Assembly: GCA_001899635.1 (NCBI GenBank)
Contig: MKVQ01000009.1
Coordinates: 62,001-126,000, forward strand
From: Myxococcales bacterium 68-20
Lineage (GTDB): Bacteria; Myxococcota_A; Polyangia; Polyangiales; Polyangiaceae
Length of the DNA: 64,000 bases
Reading direction: 5' to 3'
Shown: in pieces, positions 50,563 through 60,194 of the stretch
How the letters are laid out: each line of letters begins with the position of its first letter
Position numbering within the stretch: the first letter of the stretch is position 1
Notes under the pieces: generated by a model
The model's database searches: none
Seen by the model: only the letters and a program-made list of their open reading frames with translations
What the model was told of the DNA's origin: nothing
Made by a program: the position numbers and the translations under genes

Positions 50563-51351
50563 TCACCGCATCCGCTTGCCCGTGACGTTGCCCTTCACGG
50601 GCGGCGGCGGGATCGCGACCGGCGCCCCCATCAGGGGACGCATGGGTTGGGCCGTACCGCTGGGCTCCACGTGCACCGGCGGCGTCGACGACGGCACCGG
50701 CTCGACGGCGCGGTCGCCGGTCTGCCAGCCTCCGACCGGAGGCACGGGCGGCGCCGGGTCGACCTGTTGCACCATTTCCGGCGGTAGCCCCATCTCGCCC
50801 ATCACGAACGGCTCGGGAGAGCCCTGCGTCGCGCACAGCCCCCGCGTGAGCATCGACGTCGCGGCGAACGCCATTGCACCGGCGCCTGCCACCGCGAGGG
50901 CGAGCTTCTTGCGGCGCTTCTTCTTCACACCGACCGGGCAATCCTCGGTGAGGATCGTTCCGTCGGCGCGCTGGTAGAAGCGGACGCACAGCTCCTTGCC
51001 GACGCGCTCCTGGAGCAGCCGCTCCGCGTCCTCGCGCGGCATCGCGGAGAGGTTGTAGACGTTCTTCTCGCAGCTCACGCAGAAGCGCACGCGCTCGTCA
51101 CCGAGCATCTCGTCCCAGCTCGCGTTGCACGGGCTCGCGATGCGCACCTGGTCGAGCATCGGCAGCGAGCGCTTCCCCGTGCTCGCACCGAGCCGCTGTG
51201 CGACGGCGGCAAGCTCGCGCTCGAGGTCCTGCTCGCGGGCCCGAAGTCCGTCGAGGTGGGAGGTCTGCTCCTTCAGCCGCGCGATCTCGCGCTCGAGGGA
51301 GTCCTTGCGTTCGCGCAGCGCGTCAATCTCGTTCCTGTAGGGCGACGTCAC
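50563..51351 (-). CDS. Coiled-coil, Cys-motif membrane protein
   Basis: 262 residues, function unknown. An N-terminal coiled coil (about 5-55) leads to a domain with two close cysteines: VRFCVSCEKNVYNLSAM, then LCVRFYQRADGTILTEDCPVG. I recall similar FCxxCxKxVYNLS...CPVG segments in myxobacterial proteins; the four Cys may bind metal. A basic run (KKKRRKK) and one membrane helix (LALAVAGAGAMAFAATSM) follow, then a Pro-rich tail. The GTG at 51351 has a GGGAGGGG site just upstream. Confidence 0.7.
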   Translation of the reverse strand: MTSPYRNEIDALRERKDSLEREIARLKEQTSHLDGLRAREQDLERELAAVAQRLGASTGKRSLPMLDQVRIASPCNASWDEMLGDERVRFCVSCEKNVYNLSAMPREDAERLLQERVGKELCVRFYQRADGTILTEDCPVGVKKKRRKKLALAVAGAGAMAFAATSMLTRGLCATQGSPEPFVMGEMGLPPEMVQQVDPAPPVPPVGGWQTGDRAVEPVPSSTPPVHVEPSGTAQPMRPLMGAPVAIPPPPVKGNVTGKRMR

Positions 51352-51470
51352 GGTCCCCTCCCGACGGACGAGGTCGTCGAAGGATCTCCCCGGCCGAACA
51401 GATCGAGGGACACGCCGGACTCGGCGACGTCAGGACGAGGCATGGCGCCGCCGATTTCCGCCCGACGCGG

Positions 51471-53282
51471 TCAGGGGGCGGTAGCCACCGACTCGGTCGC
51501 CTCGACGTACATCGACTCGATCTCGATCCTGTACTTCTCGTTCACGGCCTTGCGCTTCACCTTCATCGTCGGTGTGAGCTCGCCGCCGTCGATGGAGAAC
51601 TCGGTCGGGACGACGACGAACTTCTTGATCGTCTGCACCCGCGCGAGCTTCTCGTTCACCTGGTCGATCTGCCTCTGCAGATGCTTGCGGAAGGCATCGC
51701 ACGTCGCGGCCTCGGCGATCGTCTTCGCCGGGCTGCCGCATGCCTCCGTCTCCACCTTCAGACGATCGGGGTCGAGCGTCACCAGCGCGGCGAGGTACTT
51801 CTTCCGATCGCCGACGACCACCGCCTGACCGACGACGGGGATCGCCTTGAGCTGCCCCTCGAGCACCTGCGGCGCGATGTTCTCGCCGCCCGCTGTGATG
51901 AGGAGGTCCTTCTTGCGATCGGTGATCTGGAGAAAGCCGTCCTTGTCGATGGTGCCGATGTCGCCCGAGTGGAGCCAGCCGTCGTCGTCGAGTGCGTTCT
52001 TCGTCGCCTCGGGGTCCTTCAGGTAGCCCTTGAAGACGTGCGAACCGCGCATGCAGACTTCGCCGTCCTCGGCGATCTTGAGCTCGGCACCGGGCACGAC
52101 GATGCCACACTTGGCGGTTCGGTAGTTGTCGGGCGGCGAGTACGTCGCGGGACCGGTGCACTCGCTCATCCCGTAGACCTCGAGGATCGGGATGCCGAGC
52201 GAGAGGAAGAACTCGAGGGTGTCCTTCGAGATCGGCGCCGCACTCGTCACGCAGATGCGCGCCCGGTCGAGGCCGAGACGCTCGCGGACCTTGTCGAAGA
52301 CGACCTTCTTGGCGATGGGGTGGAAGAGCGGGCGCGCCTCGCCGCGCTGCTCGGCGTAGCCGGCCGCGAGGCCGACCTTGCGGGCCCAGGCCGCGATCTT
52401 CTTCCGGAGCGGAGGCGACGACGCTCCCGCCGCGACCATCTTCGCCTGGATCTTCTCCCACACGCGCGGCACGCCGAGGAAGATGGTCGGACGCACCTCC
52501 TGAAGCGACTCACCCAGCTTCTCGAGGCTCTCCGCGAAATAGAGGACCGACCCCATCGCCATGGGGCCGTGGACGGTGAGGAGCTGCTCGGCGATGTGGC
52601 TGAGCGGGAGATAGCTGATCGAGACCTCGTCCGGACCGAAGCGGAGCGCCTTGATGACCGCCTGCGCCGTCCACACGAGGTTCGTGTGCGAGATCATGAC
52701 GGCCTTCGGCTCGCCCGTCGTCCCCGAGGTGTAGATGAGCGTGCAGACGTCGTCCGGCTTCTGGACCGCGATGCGTGCATCGAGCTCGCTCTCGGGAGTC
52801 TCGTCGCCCAGCTCGAGGAGCTCGTTCCAGCCGAGCACACGCAGACCGCCTCGCCTGCTCTCCGCCGGACGTCCGAGCATCTGGACGACCACCTCGAGGT
52901 GCGGCATGCGCTCCTGCTCGGCGACGAACTTCTCGACCTGCTGCGCCGTGTCGGCGAACGCGACCTTGGCCTCGCAGTGGTGCGTGATGTACCGCACCTG
53001 CTCAGGCGTGTTCGTCGTGTAGATGCCTGCAGGGACGGCTCCGGCGAGGATCGCGCCGACGTCCGAGATCAGCCACTCGGGGCTGTTGTAGCCGATGATC
53101 GAGATCCCCTTGCCGGGCTGCACGCCGAGGCCCACGAGCGCGCGCCCGACACGCCGCGCGTCACGCAGATATGCGCTCCACGTCGTCGTGCGCCAGCCGC
53201 CGTCGCGCTTCACGCGGAGCGCAGGCCGGTCGCCATAGCGCGTCGCCGTCTCCCCCAGGACTTCGTGAACCATGGTCGCCAT
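51471..53282 (-). CDS. Long-chain fatty acyl-CoA synthetase (FadD15-like)
   Basis: 603 residues of the AMP-forming family. ATP loop TLIYTSGTTGEPKAVMISH, adenylation motifs VYGMSECTGPATYS and GWLHSGDIG, and the C-terminal ITDRKKDLLITAGGENIAP with PTMKVKRK (the catalytic Lys) are all present. The N-terminal residues match the FadD15/VLACS-like branch. It activates fatty acids to acyl-CoA, feeding lipid synthesis or beta-oxidation. The ATG at 53282 (MATMVHEVL) fits the family start; the frame upstream has no protein-like sequence. Confidence 0.92.
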   Translation of the reverse strand: MATMVHEVLGETATRYGDRPALRVKRDGGWRTTTWSAYLRDARRVGRALVGLGVQPGKGISIIGYNSPEWLISDVGAILAGAVPAGIYTTNTPEQVRYITHHCEAKVAFADTAQQVEKFVAEQERMPHLEVVVQMLGRPAESRRGGLRVLGWNELLELGDETPESELDARIAVQKPDDVCTLIYTSGTTGEPKAVMISHTNLVWTAQAVIKALRFGPDEVSISYLPLSHIAEQLLTVHGPMAMGSVLYFAESLEKLGESLQEVRPTIFLGVPRVWEKIQAKMVAAGASSPPLRKKIAAWARKVGLAAGYAEQRGEARPLFHPIAKKVVFDKVRERLGLDRARICVTSAAPISKDTLEFFLSLGIPILEVYGMSECTGPATYSPPDNYRTAKCGIVVPGAELKIAEDGEVCMRGSHVFKGYLKDPEATKNALDDDGWLHSGDIGTIDKDGFLQITDRKKDLLITAGGENIAPQVLEGQLKAIPVVGQAVVVGDRKKYLAALVTLDPDRLKVETEACGSPAKTIAEAATCDAFRKHLQRQIDQVNEKLARVQTIKKFVVVPTEFSIDGGELTPTMKVKRKAVNEKYRIEIESMYVEATESVATAP

Positions 53283-53526
53283 GACCGCAAAGTATAGGCG
53301 CGGGGATCGAGGCCGGATCCCCGAAAAAGCTGAGCTTGCGGCACATGAGACGCACCTCGTGCAGCGCGCGACGGGCGCGCGCGAGCGGCATACCTGCACG
53401 CGACCGCAGGCCATGCCGAACGGTTGAGCAGTGCGGTCCGCGCGCGGCTCGGGCCGAGCCGATGTCGATATGGAAAAGTGGCTAATTCCAAGGATGGCTT
53501 CACAATATGAGGTGGAGGGTGAAGTC

Positions 53527-54417
53527 TTGGACCTCCACCATTCGATTACGAAAGCGTTTTCAGTCACAGCGTTCTTTGGATTGACGCTCGCTCCACAGGA
53601 TGGAGCTCGAGGCATTCGGGCCGTCGCCGAAGGCCTGTCGTCGACGCCGCTCTCGACATCATCGAGCGTCGTCCACGCAGCATCGGTGCGTGCGTCCACG
53701 ACGCCGGCATCTTCCTATTCTGTCGCGCCTGTCGCGAGCGTGTGCGGAGAAGGGTTGCTGCTCATCGAGGGCGATCATTGCCCCGACGCCGAGCAGGTTT
53801 GCATGAAGTGGCTCGACCCACCGCCGTACCAGAACCTCCGCTGCGCCGAATACGCGAAACCTGCAAAGTGCAAGGTGCCGCGCGTCCAGCGTCGCTTCTG
53901 CATCGACCGCCACGAGTTCGCCGAGCCGGCATCCCCCGACACCGCCGAGGTGCTGCCCATCGTGAACAAGAACTGGGGAGAGGCGAAGGCGCTCTGCGAG
54001 GCGCGCGGCGCGCGGCTCTGCAAGGAAGCCGAGTGGGAGTTCGCCTGCGAGGGGCCCGAGATGAGCCCCTACCCCTATGGCTGGAAGCGTGACTCGACGA
54101 TCTGCAACTTCGACAAGACCGGCCTGGGCGGCGCAATGGAAAAGCTGAAGGACCTCCGCGCTCCGCTCAGCGCGTACCCCGAATGCGTGAGCCCATTCGG
54201 CGTTCACAACATGGTCGGCAACGTCGACGAGTGGGTCGAGCGCGAGGGCCGCTCCGCGCCGAACCGCTCCGCGCTGCGCGGCGGCTGGTGGCTCCCCGGC
54301 CGCAATCGCTGCCGCGCCGCGACGGTCGCGCACGGCGAGGACTACTCCGGCAAGCAGGTCGGCTTCCGCTGCTGCAAGGACGCCCCCGCGGCGGCGGAGT
54401 CGAGCAGCGCCCCGTGA
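53527..54417 (+). CDS. FGE/SUMF1-domain protein, exported
   Basis: About 297 residues from the TTG at 53527. The start has GGAGGG eight bases upstream and yields a plausible signal (ITKAFSVTAFFGLTLA); the same frame runs back to 53431, so the start is uncertain. The C-terminal half is an FGE-sulfatase-like fold: VQRRFCIDRHEFAEPA, GARLCKEAEWEFACEG, FGVHNMVGNVDEWVE and RCRAATVAHGEDYSGKQVGFRC. Such domains often serve as scaffolds; I do not assign formylglycine-generating activity. The 53460-53580 stretch is less GC-rich than the rest. Confidence 0.75.
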   Translation: MDLHHSITKAFSVTAFFGLTLAPQDGARGIRAVAEGLSSTPLSTSSSVVHAASVRASTTPASSYSVAPVASVCGEGLLLIEGDHCPDAEQVCMKWLDPPPYQNLRCAEYAKPAKCKVPRVQRRFCIDRHEFAEPASPDTAEVLPIVNKNWGEAKALCEARGARLCKEAEWEFACEGPEMSPYPYGWKRDSTICNFDKTGLGGAMEKLKDLRAPLSAYPECVSPFGVHNMVGNVDEWVEREGRSAPNRSALRGGWWLPGRNRCRAATVAHGEDYSGKQVGFRCCKDAPAAAESSSAP

Positions 54418-54432
54418 TCGCCGACGACTGCT

Positions 54433-55404
54433 CTAGGTGCGGAACTCGCTGAGCGGCGCAGGCGCCTTCACGAGCTCGTCGATCCGCGCGGCGTCCTGCT
54501 CGCGACCGAGCTCGCGCATCGTCTGGGAGACCCGGCTCAGATCCTCGGCGCCGATGACCTTGTGCTCGCGCTCCACGACGTCCATCACATCCGACCAGGC
54601 TCCCTCCCTGAGGAGCGCGGCGACGTAGATCTTGAGGCCCACCTGCCGGAGGTCTGCCGAGGCGGGCGTCGCGAGAGCGGGCCTGAGGACGGCGACCGCT
54701 TCTTTCGGCTCCCGCCGATCGAGCGCGGCATAGCCCTGCTGGATCGCCTCAGCGAGCGTTTGATCGACGCGGAGCTGACCTGCCTGCCGGAGCCCCTGGA
54801 CGTTCTGGAAGGCGTAGAGGACGCCGAGGTAGAGCACCCACCACTGGCTGTAACGGATCGAGAGAAGCGCGATCCCCGCGGCCACGGCGATGGAGACCAC
54901 GCGCGCGATCTTCTCTCCGTGATCCTTCGTGATCGCTCTCACGAGCGAGCGAAGGACGTTGCCGCCGTCGAGCGGCAGCATCGGGAGCAAGTTGAAGATG
55001 CCCCAGCCGACGTTCACCCAGAGGAGAAGGCGCACCGCATCGCGGGCGATCGGGTGGGCCGGATGGAAGCCCGCGAGCTGCGTGGCGATCACGACGAACG
55101 CGAAGAGGAAGCCCGCGAACGGCCCTGCCAGGCTGATCGCGACGCTCTTGCCGGTCGAGACCTCCGCCCTCCCTTCGTTGAAGTAGGTGAGGCCGCCCAT
55201 CCCGTGCAGCTCGATGCGCGGCTCGAGCCCGAACGCCTTGCCCATGAGCGCATGGCCGAGCTCGTGGATGATGACGGAGACGAGCACGATCACGACCCAG
55301 AGCGCGAGCTTCACCGGCTCGCGCTCGTTGAGCCCGAGCAGGAGCGCCATGAGGAAGAAGCTCCCCTGAATGCGCAGGGGAATGGATCCAAGCCTCAGCT
55401 CCAT
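54433..55404 (-). CDS. Site-2 protease-like M50 metallopeptidase
   Basis: 323 residues. Zinc motif HELGH in a membrane helix (SVIIHELGHALMG near residue 48) and the second-metal motif NLLPMLPLDGG around residue 140. At least five membrane segments. The C-terminal 100 residues are soluble, helical and TPR-like (AIQQGYAALDRREPKEAVAVLRPAL). These proteases cut membrane-bound substrates; the target is unknown. Start MELRLGSIPL is the first Met of the frame. Convergent with the FGE-like gene. Confidence 0.9.
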   Translation of the reverse strand: MELRLGSIPLRIQGSFFLMALLLGLNEREPVKLALWVVIVLVSVIIHELGHALMGKAFGLEPRIELHGMGGLTYFNEGRAEVSTGKSVAISLAGPFAGFLFAFVVIATQLAGFHPAHPIARDAVRLLLWVNVGWGIFNLLPMLPLDGGNVLRSLVRAITKDHGEKIARVVSIAVAAGIALLSIRYSQWWVLYLGVLYAFQNVQGLRQAGQLRVDQTLAEAIQQGYAALDRREPKEAVAVLRPALATPASADLRQVGLKIYVAALLREGAWSDVMDVVEREHKVIGAEDLSRVSQTMRELGREQDAARIDELVKAPAPLSEFRT

Positions 55405-55422
55405 CGGGTGCCCAACGTCTAT

Positions 55423-55977
55423 CTACAGGACGATCTTCCGAATTTTCTCGACGATCTGCGCGACCGGAGTGCTTTTCGGAAGGAACTGGCTGACGCCGAT
55501 GACGAGCGCCTGGGTGACGTGCTGCGGGCTGTGCTGGGCCGACACGAACATGATCGGCACGCGCTTCATCACGGGGTTGTTGCGGAGGATCTTCGCGAGC
55601 GTAAAGCCGTCCACGCGCGGCATCGCCGTATCGCTCACGATCATCGCAGGAGCCTGGATGCTGCTCGTCAGCTCGACGGCCTCCATGCCGTCCTTGGCCT
55701 CGATGACGTCGTAGTGGAGCTCGAGGAGCGCCCGGAGCCGCGCCCGAAGAGCAGCGTCGGGATCGACGATCATGATCGTCTTCCGCCCCGTCGCACGCGC
55801 CGCCACGGCAGACGGCCGAGCCACTGCACCGCCCCCGAGCGCATGCGCCTCCGCGGCCGCGTCACGGATGGTCGACGGCCTCGCCGACGGCGTCACGCCG
55901 GTGGTCACCGCCGGACGCGTCGAGGGCAGGCTTCCCGGGTTCGGCGTGAGGGAGGGGCGTTTGGGTTGAAAGGTCAT
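55423..55977 (-). CDS. Single-domain response regulator with Pro-rich N-terminal tail
   Basis: 184 residues. A 65-residue Ser/Thr/Pro-rich tail, then a receiver (about 67-184): IMIVDPDAALRARL, phospho-acceptor Asp in AMIVSDTAMPRVDG, and Lys in FLPKSTP. No output domain. The start ATG at 55977 has no strong ribosome site. It stands 18 bp from the M50 protease gene, in the same direction, so co-transcription is likely. Confidence 0.8.
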   Translation of the reverse strand: MTFQPKRPSLTPNPGSLPSTRPAVTTGVTPSARPSTIRDAAAEAHALGGGAVARPSAVAARATGRKTIMIVDPDAALRARLRALLELHYDVIEAKDGMEAVELTSSIQAPAMIVSDTAMPRVDGFTLAKILRNNPVMKRVPIMFVSAQHSPQHVTQALVIGVSQFLPKSTPVAQIVEKIRKIVL

Positions 55978-56226
55978 GACGGGCGTCGGCAATCGCAGAC
56001 AGCGACCCCCGACTGCTCTGGTTATAGCACCGCCATCCGCGAAGGGAACGGCTCGACCGGATGCGATCGGCGGTGCGAAGCCGTCGTCGGGTCGCGCCGA
56101 GCTCGTTTCGACGCGCGATCCGACCGAGCAACGCCGCGACGACGCGACGCAAGAGGCGCGGCTGAGATCGTCGCGCATCCGTACGAGCCCGACGGCTACG
56201 GCGGATGAATCGCCAGAGCGGTCGCG

Positions 56227-57126
56227 CTACCGCCTCCGCTTCTCACGCTTCCTTCGGTTCCGGTCCTTGCGCCGTGCCTCGGGATCGAGCCGGCGCGCGA
56301 TCCCCTCGGCGACGTCGAGACGGCCTTCCCGCAGGTCGGCCACGAGCTCGCCGAGGACCGCCTCGTACCCGACGCCCGCGTCCTCGCTGAGGCGCGTATG
56401 GGGGAGGACTTTTTCGCCCGCGAGCCAGCGCTCGTCGAGATCGCTCGCGAGGACGACCGGAAGCGCGGCCGCGAGATCGTAGGGCCCGACATCGAGCCCC
56501 TCGCTCGCGAGCGCGGTCATCATCCCGAACCCGTGAGCGTGAGCGACCTTGAAGAGCGGTGGATCGATCGGCAGGACCGGGTTGGCTTCGCCGTCGTCAT
56601 GCGCCTTCTTGCACGCCTCGACGCTGCCGGAGTGATACGCGCGGCACGAGATCGGGCGGACCTCGTAGGCAGTGCATCGGCCCGTGTCGATGTCGAGGAG
56701 CGGACATGGGATCTTCGCGCGGGCGCGACCGGTGAGGTCGAGGGAGGCAATCTGCTTCGCAGCGGTCCCCGCGCGCTCGGTGAGGGCTTCGAGCTCCTCC
56801 GGCGAGCGATGCTCCTTCAGCCAGGACCCGATCCGGAGGATCTCGGGCGCCGACGCATGGACCGTGGACGTCCAGCAGCAATACGAGCACCCCTCGACGC
56901 ACGCGAGCGGCAGGCGGCGACCTCCCGAGAGCCGTTCCGACATCGTGTTCGCGGCGCGCTCGGCGTCCTGCTGGACGAGCTCGGCGACCTCGTTCACGAC
57001 CTCGCGTGCGGGCACGCCTCCGGCCCTCATCTCGCCGACGGTCTCGCGGACGATCTTCGCCTCGACCTCGATGAACGGCCTGAGCATCGGATCGCGATGA
57101 TCGAGGCCCACCCTTCGTTCGGTCAT
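56227..57126 (-). CDS. YkgJ-family cysteine cluster protein
   Basis: 299 residues. Cysteine cluster in GCSYCCWTSTVHASAPE, CPLLDIDTGRCTAYEVRPISCRAYHS and later Cys residues is the YkgJ zinc or iron-sulfur binding pattern. The N-terminal 75 residues are helical and the C-terminus is strongly basic (RRKDRNRRKREKRRR). Function unknown. It overlaps the hydrolase gene by four bases. Confidence 0.85.
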   Translation of the reverse strand: MTERRVGLDHRDPMLRPFIEVEAKIVRETVGEMRAGGVPAREVVNEVAELVQQDAERAANTMSERLSGGRRLPLACVEGCSYCCWTSTVHASAPEILRIGSWLKEHRSPEELEALTERAGTAAKQIASLDLTGRARAKIPCPLLDIDTGRCTAYEVRPISCRAYHSGSVEACKKAHDDGEANPVLPIDPPLFKVAHAHGFGMMTALASEGLDVGPYDLAAALPVVLASDLDERWLAGEKVLPHTRLSEDAGVGYEAVLGELVADLREGRLDVAEGIARRLDPEARRKDRNRRKREKRRR

Positions 57127-57881
57127 CGCTTCTTCTCGCTCACGGGCTTCCTCGCGGTCGACGCGGTCAGCTCGGTCGCGTTTGTCTTCGTCGTCCTAAC
57201 CCTGGAGCTCGGCGCGGCGACGAACGCCGCGATCTCGGCAGCGGCCGCGTCGAGCTCGCTCTCCTGCCGCTCTTGCCCTTCCCGCTTCAGGAGCGCGAGC
57301 GAGTGATCGCCGCCCTCGACCGTGTGGAGTCGCGCCCGTGGCATCCTCGCGAGGAGCTTCTTCATCTCGGACGCGGTGCCGAGCTCGTCGCGCGTTCCCT
57401 GGATCACCAGCATCGGGAGCTTCACGCGGAGGATCTCGTCGCGCACCACCGTGGGCTTCCCCAGCGGATGCAGCGGGTAGCCGAGCAGGACGACGCCCGC
57501 GAGGACGAGGCCCTCGTTCGCCGCAGCGATGTGCGTCGCGATGCGTCCGCCCATCGACTTGCCACCGATGACGAGGCGCTCCGTCGGTAGCCCACCGCGC
57601 GCACGCACCGCCGCGATCGCCGCGCGCCACGTCGCCTCGAGCAGCTCGACGCGGTCGGGAGCCTTCCGACCGGCCTCGGCGTAGAGGAAATTGAAGGTGA
57701 CGACGTCGACGCCCTTCTTCGCGATGCGCGCGGCCATCGACGTCATGAACGGATGCGTTCGCGGCGCGCCTGCTCCGTGTGCGAGGACCAGCGTCGCCTG
57801 CCCGACCGGGTCGGCAGCGCGGTAGATCGCGCCGCTCGTCTTTCCGTGCGCCCCCACGTGGAAGGAGAACCCTGACGCCAT
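57123..57881 (-). CDS. Alpha/beta hydrolase (KANL3/Tex30-like)
   Basis: 252 residues. Oxyanion region LVLAHGAGAPRTHPFM, nucleophile elbow GGKSMGGRIA, acid residue in QGTRDELG and catalytic His in GGDHSL. This arrangement is that of the small dienelactone-hydrolase-like family also called KANL3/Tex30. Cytoplasmic. Its stop overlaps the YkgJ gene start; the pair is a simple operon. The substrate is unknown. A positively charged tail follows the domain. Confidence 0.85.
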   Translation of the reverse strand: MASGFSFHVGAHGKTSGAIYRAADPVGQATLVLAHGAGAPRTHPFMTSMAARIAKKGVDVVTFNFLYAEAGRKAPDRVELLEATWRAAIAAVRARGGLPTERLVIGGKSMGGRIATHIAAANEGLVLAGVVLLGYPLHPLGKPTVVRDEILRVKLPMLVIQGTRDELGTASEMKKLLARMPRARLHTVEGGDHSLALLKREGQERQESELDAAAAEIAAFVAAPSSRVRTTKTNATELTASTARKPVSEKKR

Positions 57882-57937
57882 TGCGGCAAGGATACCGCGA
57901 GACGGCGCCGAGCACGACGCGCCCTACACGCTGCTGG

Positions 57938-58933
57938 CTAGAGCGCCAGCGTCCACTTCGACCACGCGGCATGCGCCACGGCTGGGGTCGAGCCCACGAC
58001 CGCCTCGAACGACTTCGCGCCCGTCGGATCGTCCGCGAAGTCGTCACGCCACCGTTGGTAGAAGGGCCAGAGCTTGCCTTTGGCATCGAGCCACTGGCAG
58101 ACGTAGCGAGCCATCGCGTAGTGGAGGTCCTCGTCGTCCCCGCGGAACGTCTCGTCGCGCATTCCGAAGAGGCGATCGAGGCGCGCCTTGTCGCGCTCGC
58201 CGGAGGTGAGCGCACGCATGAGACGCGGGTGCCGCCAGTTCTTGCCGCCGTGGATCTCGCCGGAACGCGGAATCTGCGGCTGCTCGAAGACGGACGCGAT
58301 GCCCTCGTTGATCCAGGTCGGTGCGTGGGGGAAATCCGCTTCGACGAGCGGATGGACGATCTCGTGCGTGAGCGTCCCGAGCCCCAGGCCGATGTTCATC
58401 ACCATGTAGCGATCGCCCGGCTGGTAGAAGCCGTAGTGAGCGATGCACGGCGCCGAGTACTTCTGCATGCAGAACGCCTCGTAGGTCTCGCCGTTCGGAA
58501 ATAGGTAGACGCTGATCGCCTCGCTCGGCTTCTTCCCGAAGCGGCCGTTCATGAAGCCGGCCATCGCGTTCTTCATCAACGCGACGCTCTGTCGATATGG
58601 GCCGCCTTGCCATCCCGGTGGCCCGATCACGACGAACACGTCCGACACCACCGTCGACACCGTCTTCGACCCGAGCTCCTCTCGTGCGACCTTCGCTCGC
58701 CGCTGCTGATCAGCGACGAGATCGTAAGGCGGATCGCTCGCTCGTTCGCTCGGCACCTGTGTCTCGTCCGACTCGACCATCTTGGAAGGCGGCGACGCCA
58801 ATCCCGCGGTGACGGGCGCCGTGGCTGGTGCCGTCGCGGGCGGCGCCAGACGCGGGCCCGACGGTCGACCGTCACCGGTGCACGCGACGAGCGAAGCGAC
58901 GAGCACGGCGGCGAGCAGACGGAAACGACGCAT
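57938..58933 (-). CDS. Lipoprotein metallopeptidase-like protein (HEXXH)
   Basis: 331 residues. Lipobox LVASLVACTGDG (Cys near residue 18), a Pro/Ala linker, then a gluzincin-like domain with HEIVHPLVEADF (HExxH) and the downstream WINEGIASVFE motif, which matches peptidase MA-like enzymes. A C-terminal helical segment (LWPFYQRWRDDFADDP) completes it. Anchored in the envelope; the substrate is unknown. The ATG at 58933 (MRRFRLLAAV) is chosen because it starts the signal peptide. Confidence 0.85.
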   Translation of the reverse strand: MRRFRLLAAVLVASLVACTGDGRPSGPRLAPPATAPATAPVTAGLASPPSKMVESDETQVPSERASDPPYDLVADQQRRAKVAREELGSKTVSTVVSDVFVVIGPPGWQGGPYRQSVALMKNAMAGFMNGRFGKKPSEAISVYLFPNGETYEAFCMQKYSAPCIAHYGFYQPGDRYMVMNIGLGLGTLTHEIVHPLVEADFPHAPTWINEGIASVFEQPQIPRSGEIHGGKNWRHPRLMRALTSGERDKARLDRLFGMRDETFRGDDEDLHYAMARYVCQWLDAKGKLWPFYQRWRDDFADDPTGAKSFEAVVGSTPAVAHAAWSKWTLAL

Positions 58934-58986
58934 GACCGGACGTCTCTGCTCCGACGGAGATCGTGACACGAGCCTTGGGTTTTCTC

Positions 58987-60177
58987 TCACGCCGCGAGGT
59001 TCGACAGGCTCTTCGGAAGCGGAAACTCGTAGGTCGCTCCCTGGAGCCCGATCTCGACGACGCGGTCCCAGTAGTGCGTGCCCATGGCCACTGCACTTCG
59101 CTCCCCGAACGGAACGACGCGGCTGAAGCGCTCCACTGCCGTGACGAACCGCTTCATCATCGGCATCGCGTAGCGGATCGGCTGCCGCGGCACCTCGAGC
59201 TTGTCTGCAAGCTCGTCGCCAATGAGCTCGCGACACACGACACGACCGAACATGACGTTCCGCTGCGCCTCGCGCATCTTCCGCTTGGTGTCACAACCGT
59301 CGAACGCCGCCTCGAACAGCGCACGGGTCAGATCGCGCGAGTCCTGATCGGGCTCGCCCATCGTCATCTCGATCAGATCGGCGAGGCGCATCGCCTCCGG
59401 CTCGGACGCGGGGAGGACATCCGGATGAACGCCGATCGTCCGGCCGACCCAGCGCCACAGGTGGATGTAGCCGTCGGCCTCCTCCGCGGTGATGCGCATC
59501 CCGAGCTTGCGGAGGCCATCGATGATCGCCGCCGAGAAGAGGAGCGTCGTCCCCGCGAGGTCGTGCTGATTCATGGGTGCCCCCCATGCATCGGCGTTCC
59601 AGCGTCCGCTCGCGAGGATCATCTTGCGGACCTGCGCGTGGATCATCCGGACCTTGAGCGTGATCTGCCAGCCGTCCGCGAACGGGCGCATGCCGGCCGG
59701 GCGGCACACCGCCTGGACGAAGCGCGCGGTCTCGTTGAGCCGGCGCGAGGCCTGCGCCTTCAGACGGCCGGAGAAGACGAGCGGCTTGTTTCCCCCGGGC
59801 GAGGCGTAGCCGAGCACGAGGGAACGTGCGCCGAGCACCGCGCCGCCCAGCGCGCCGGCCCGCATGAGGAGAGCGCCGCCACGGTCGCACGTGCTCCAGT
59901 CGACCCACGCTGGGACGTGCGCCGCCTCTTCGATGAGCTCGCGCATCGCGAGCGGCGCCTCCGGGATGCGCTCTCCGCGCAGGCAGCGTTCGAACGTCCG
60001 CCAGCCTTCGCCCTTCCGCATCCCGTCCATCGCGGAGATGACTCGATCGGCGGGAACGTCGCTCTTCCAGAGATGGCGGCCGAGCCGATCGACACGGTCG
60101 CCGAAGCGCGCTCGCGCGGCATCGAGATTGGCGTAGCGCGTCGGGAAGGACGGCCCGGGATCCGAAACGGCGATCAC
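58987..60177 (-). CDS. DUF2236 (MpaB-like) oxygenase family protein
   Basis: 396 residues, helical. The segment around ADGWQITLKVRMIHAQVRKMI and NQHDLAGTTLLFSAAIIDGL, with MGTHYWDRVVE at the C-terminus, is the DUF2236 pattern shared with latex-clearing-protein-like and MpaB enzymes, which use heme and His residues to cleave substrates. The candidate ligands are His in MIHAQV and NQHDLAG. Substrate unknown. GTG at 60177 is the first start after the upstream gene (18 bp); the start is uncertain. Confidence 0.75.
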   Translation of the reverse strand: MIAVSDPGPSFPTRYANLDAARARFGDRVDRLGRHLWKSDVPADRVISAMDGMRKGEGWRTFERCLRGERIPEAPLAMRELIEEAAHVPAWVDWSTCDRGGALLMRAGALGGAVLGARSLVLGYASPGGNKPLVFSGRLKAQASRRLNETARFVQAVCRPAGMRPFADGWQITLKVRMIHAQVRKMILASGRWNADAWGAPMNQHDLAGTTLLFSAAIIDGLRKLGMRITAEEADGYIHLWRWVGRTIGVHPDVLPASEPEAMRLADLIEMTMGEPDQDSRDLTRALFEAAFDGCDTKRKMREAQRNVMFGRVVCRELIGDELADKLEVPRQPIRYAMPMMKRFVTAVERFSRVVPFGERSAVAMGTHYWDRVVEIGLQGATYEFPLPKSLSNLAA

Positions 60178-60194
60178 CCTCGAAGAATAGCCCG

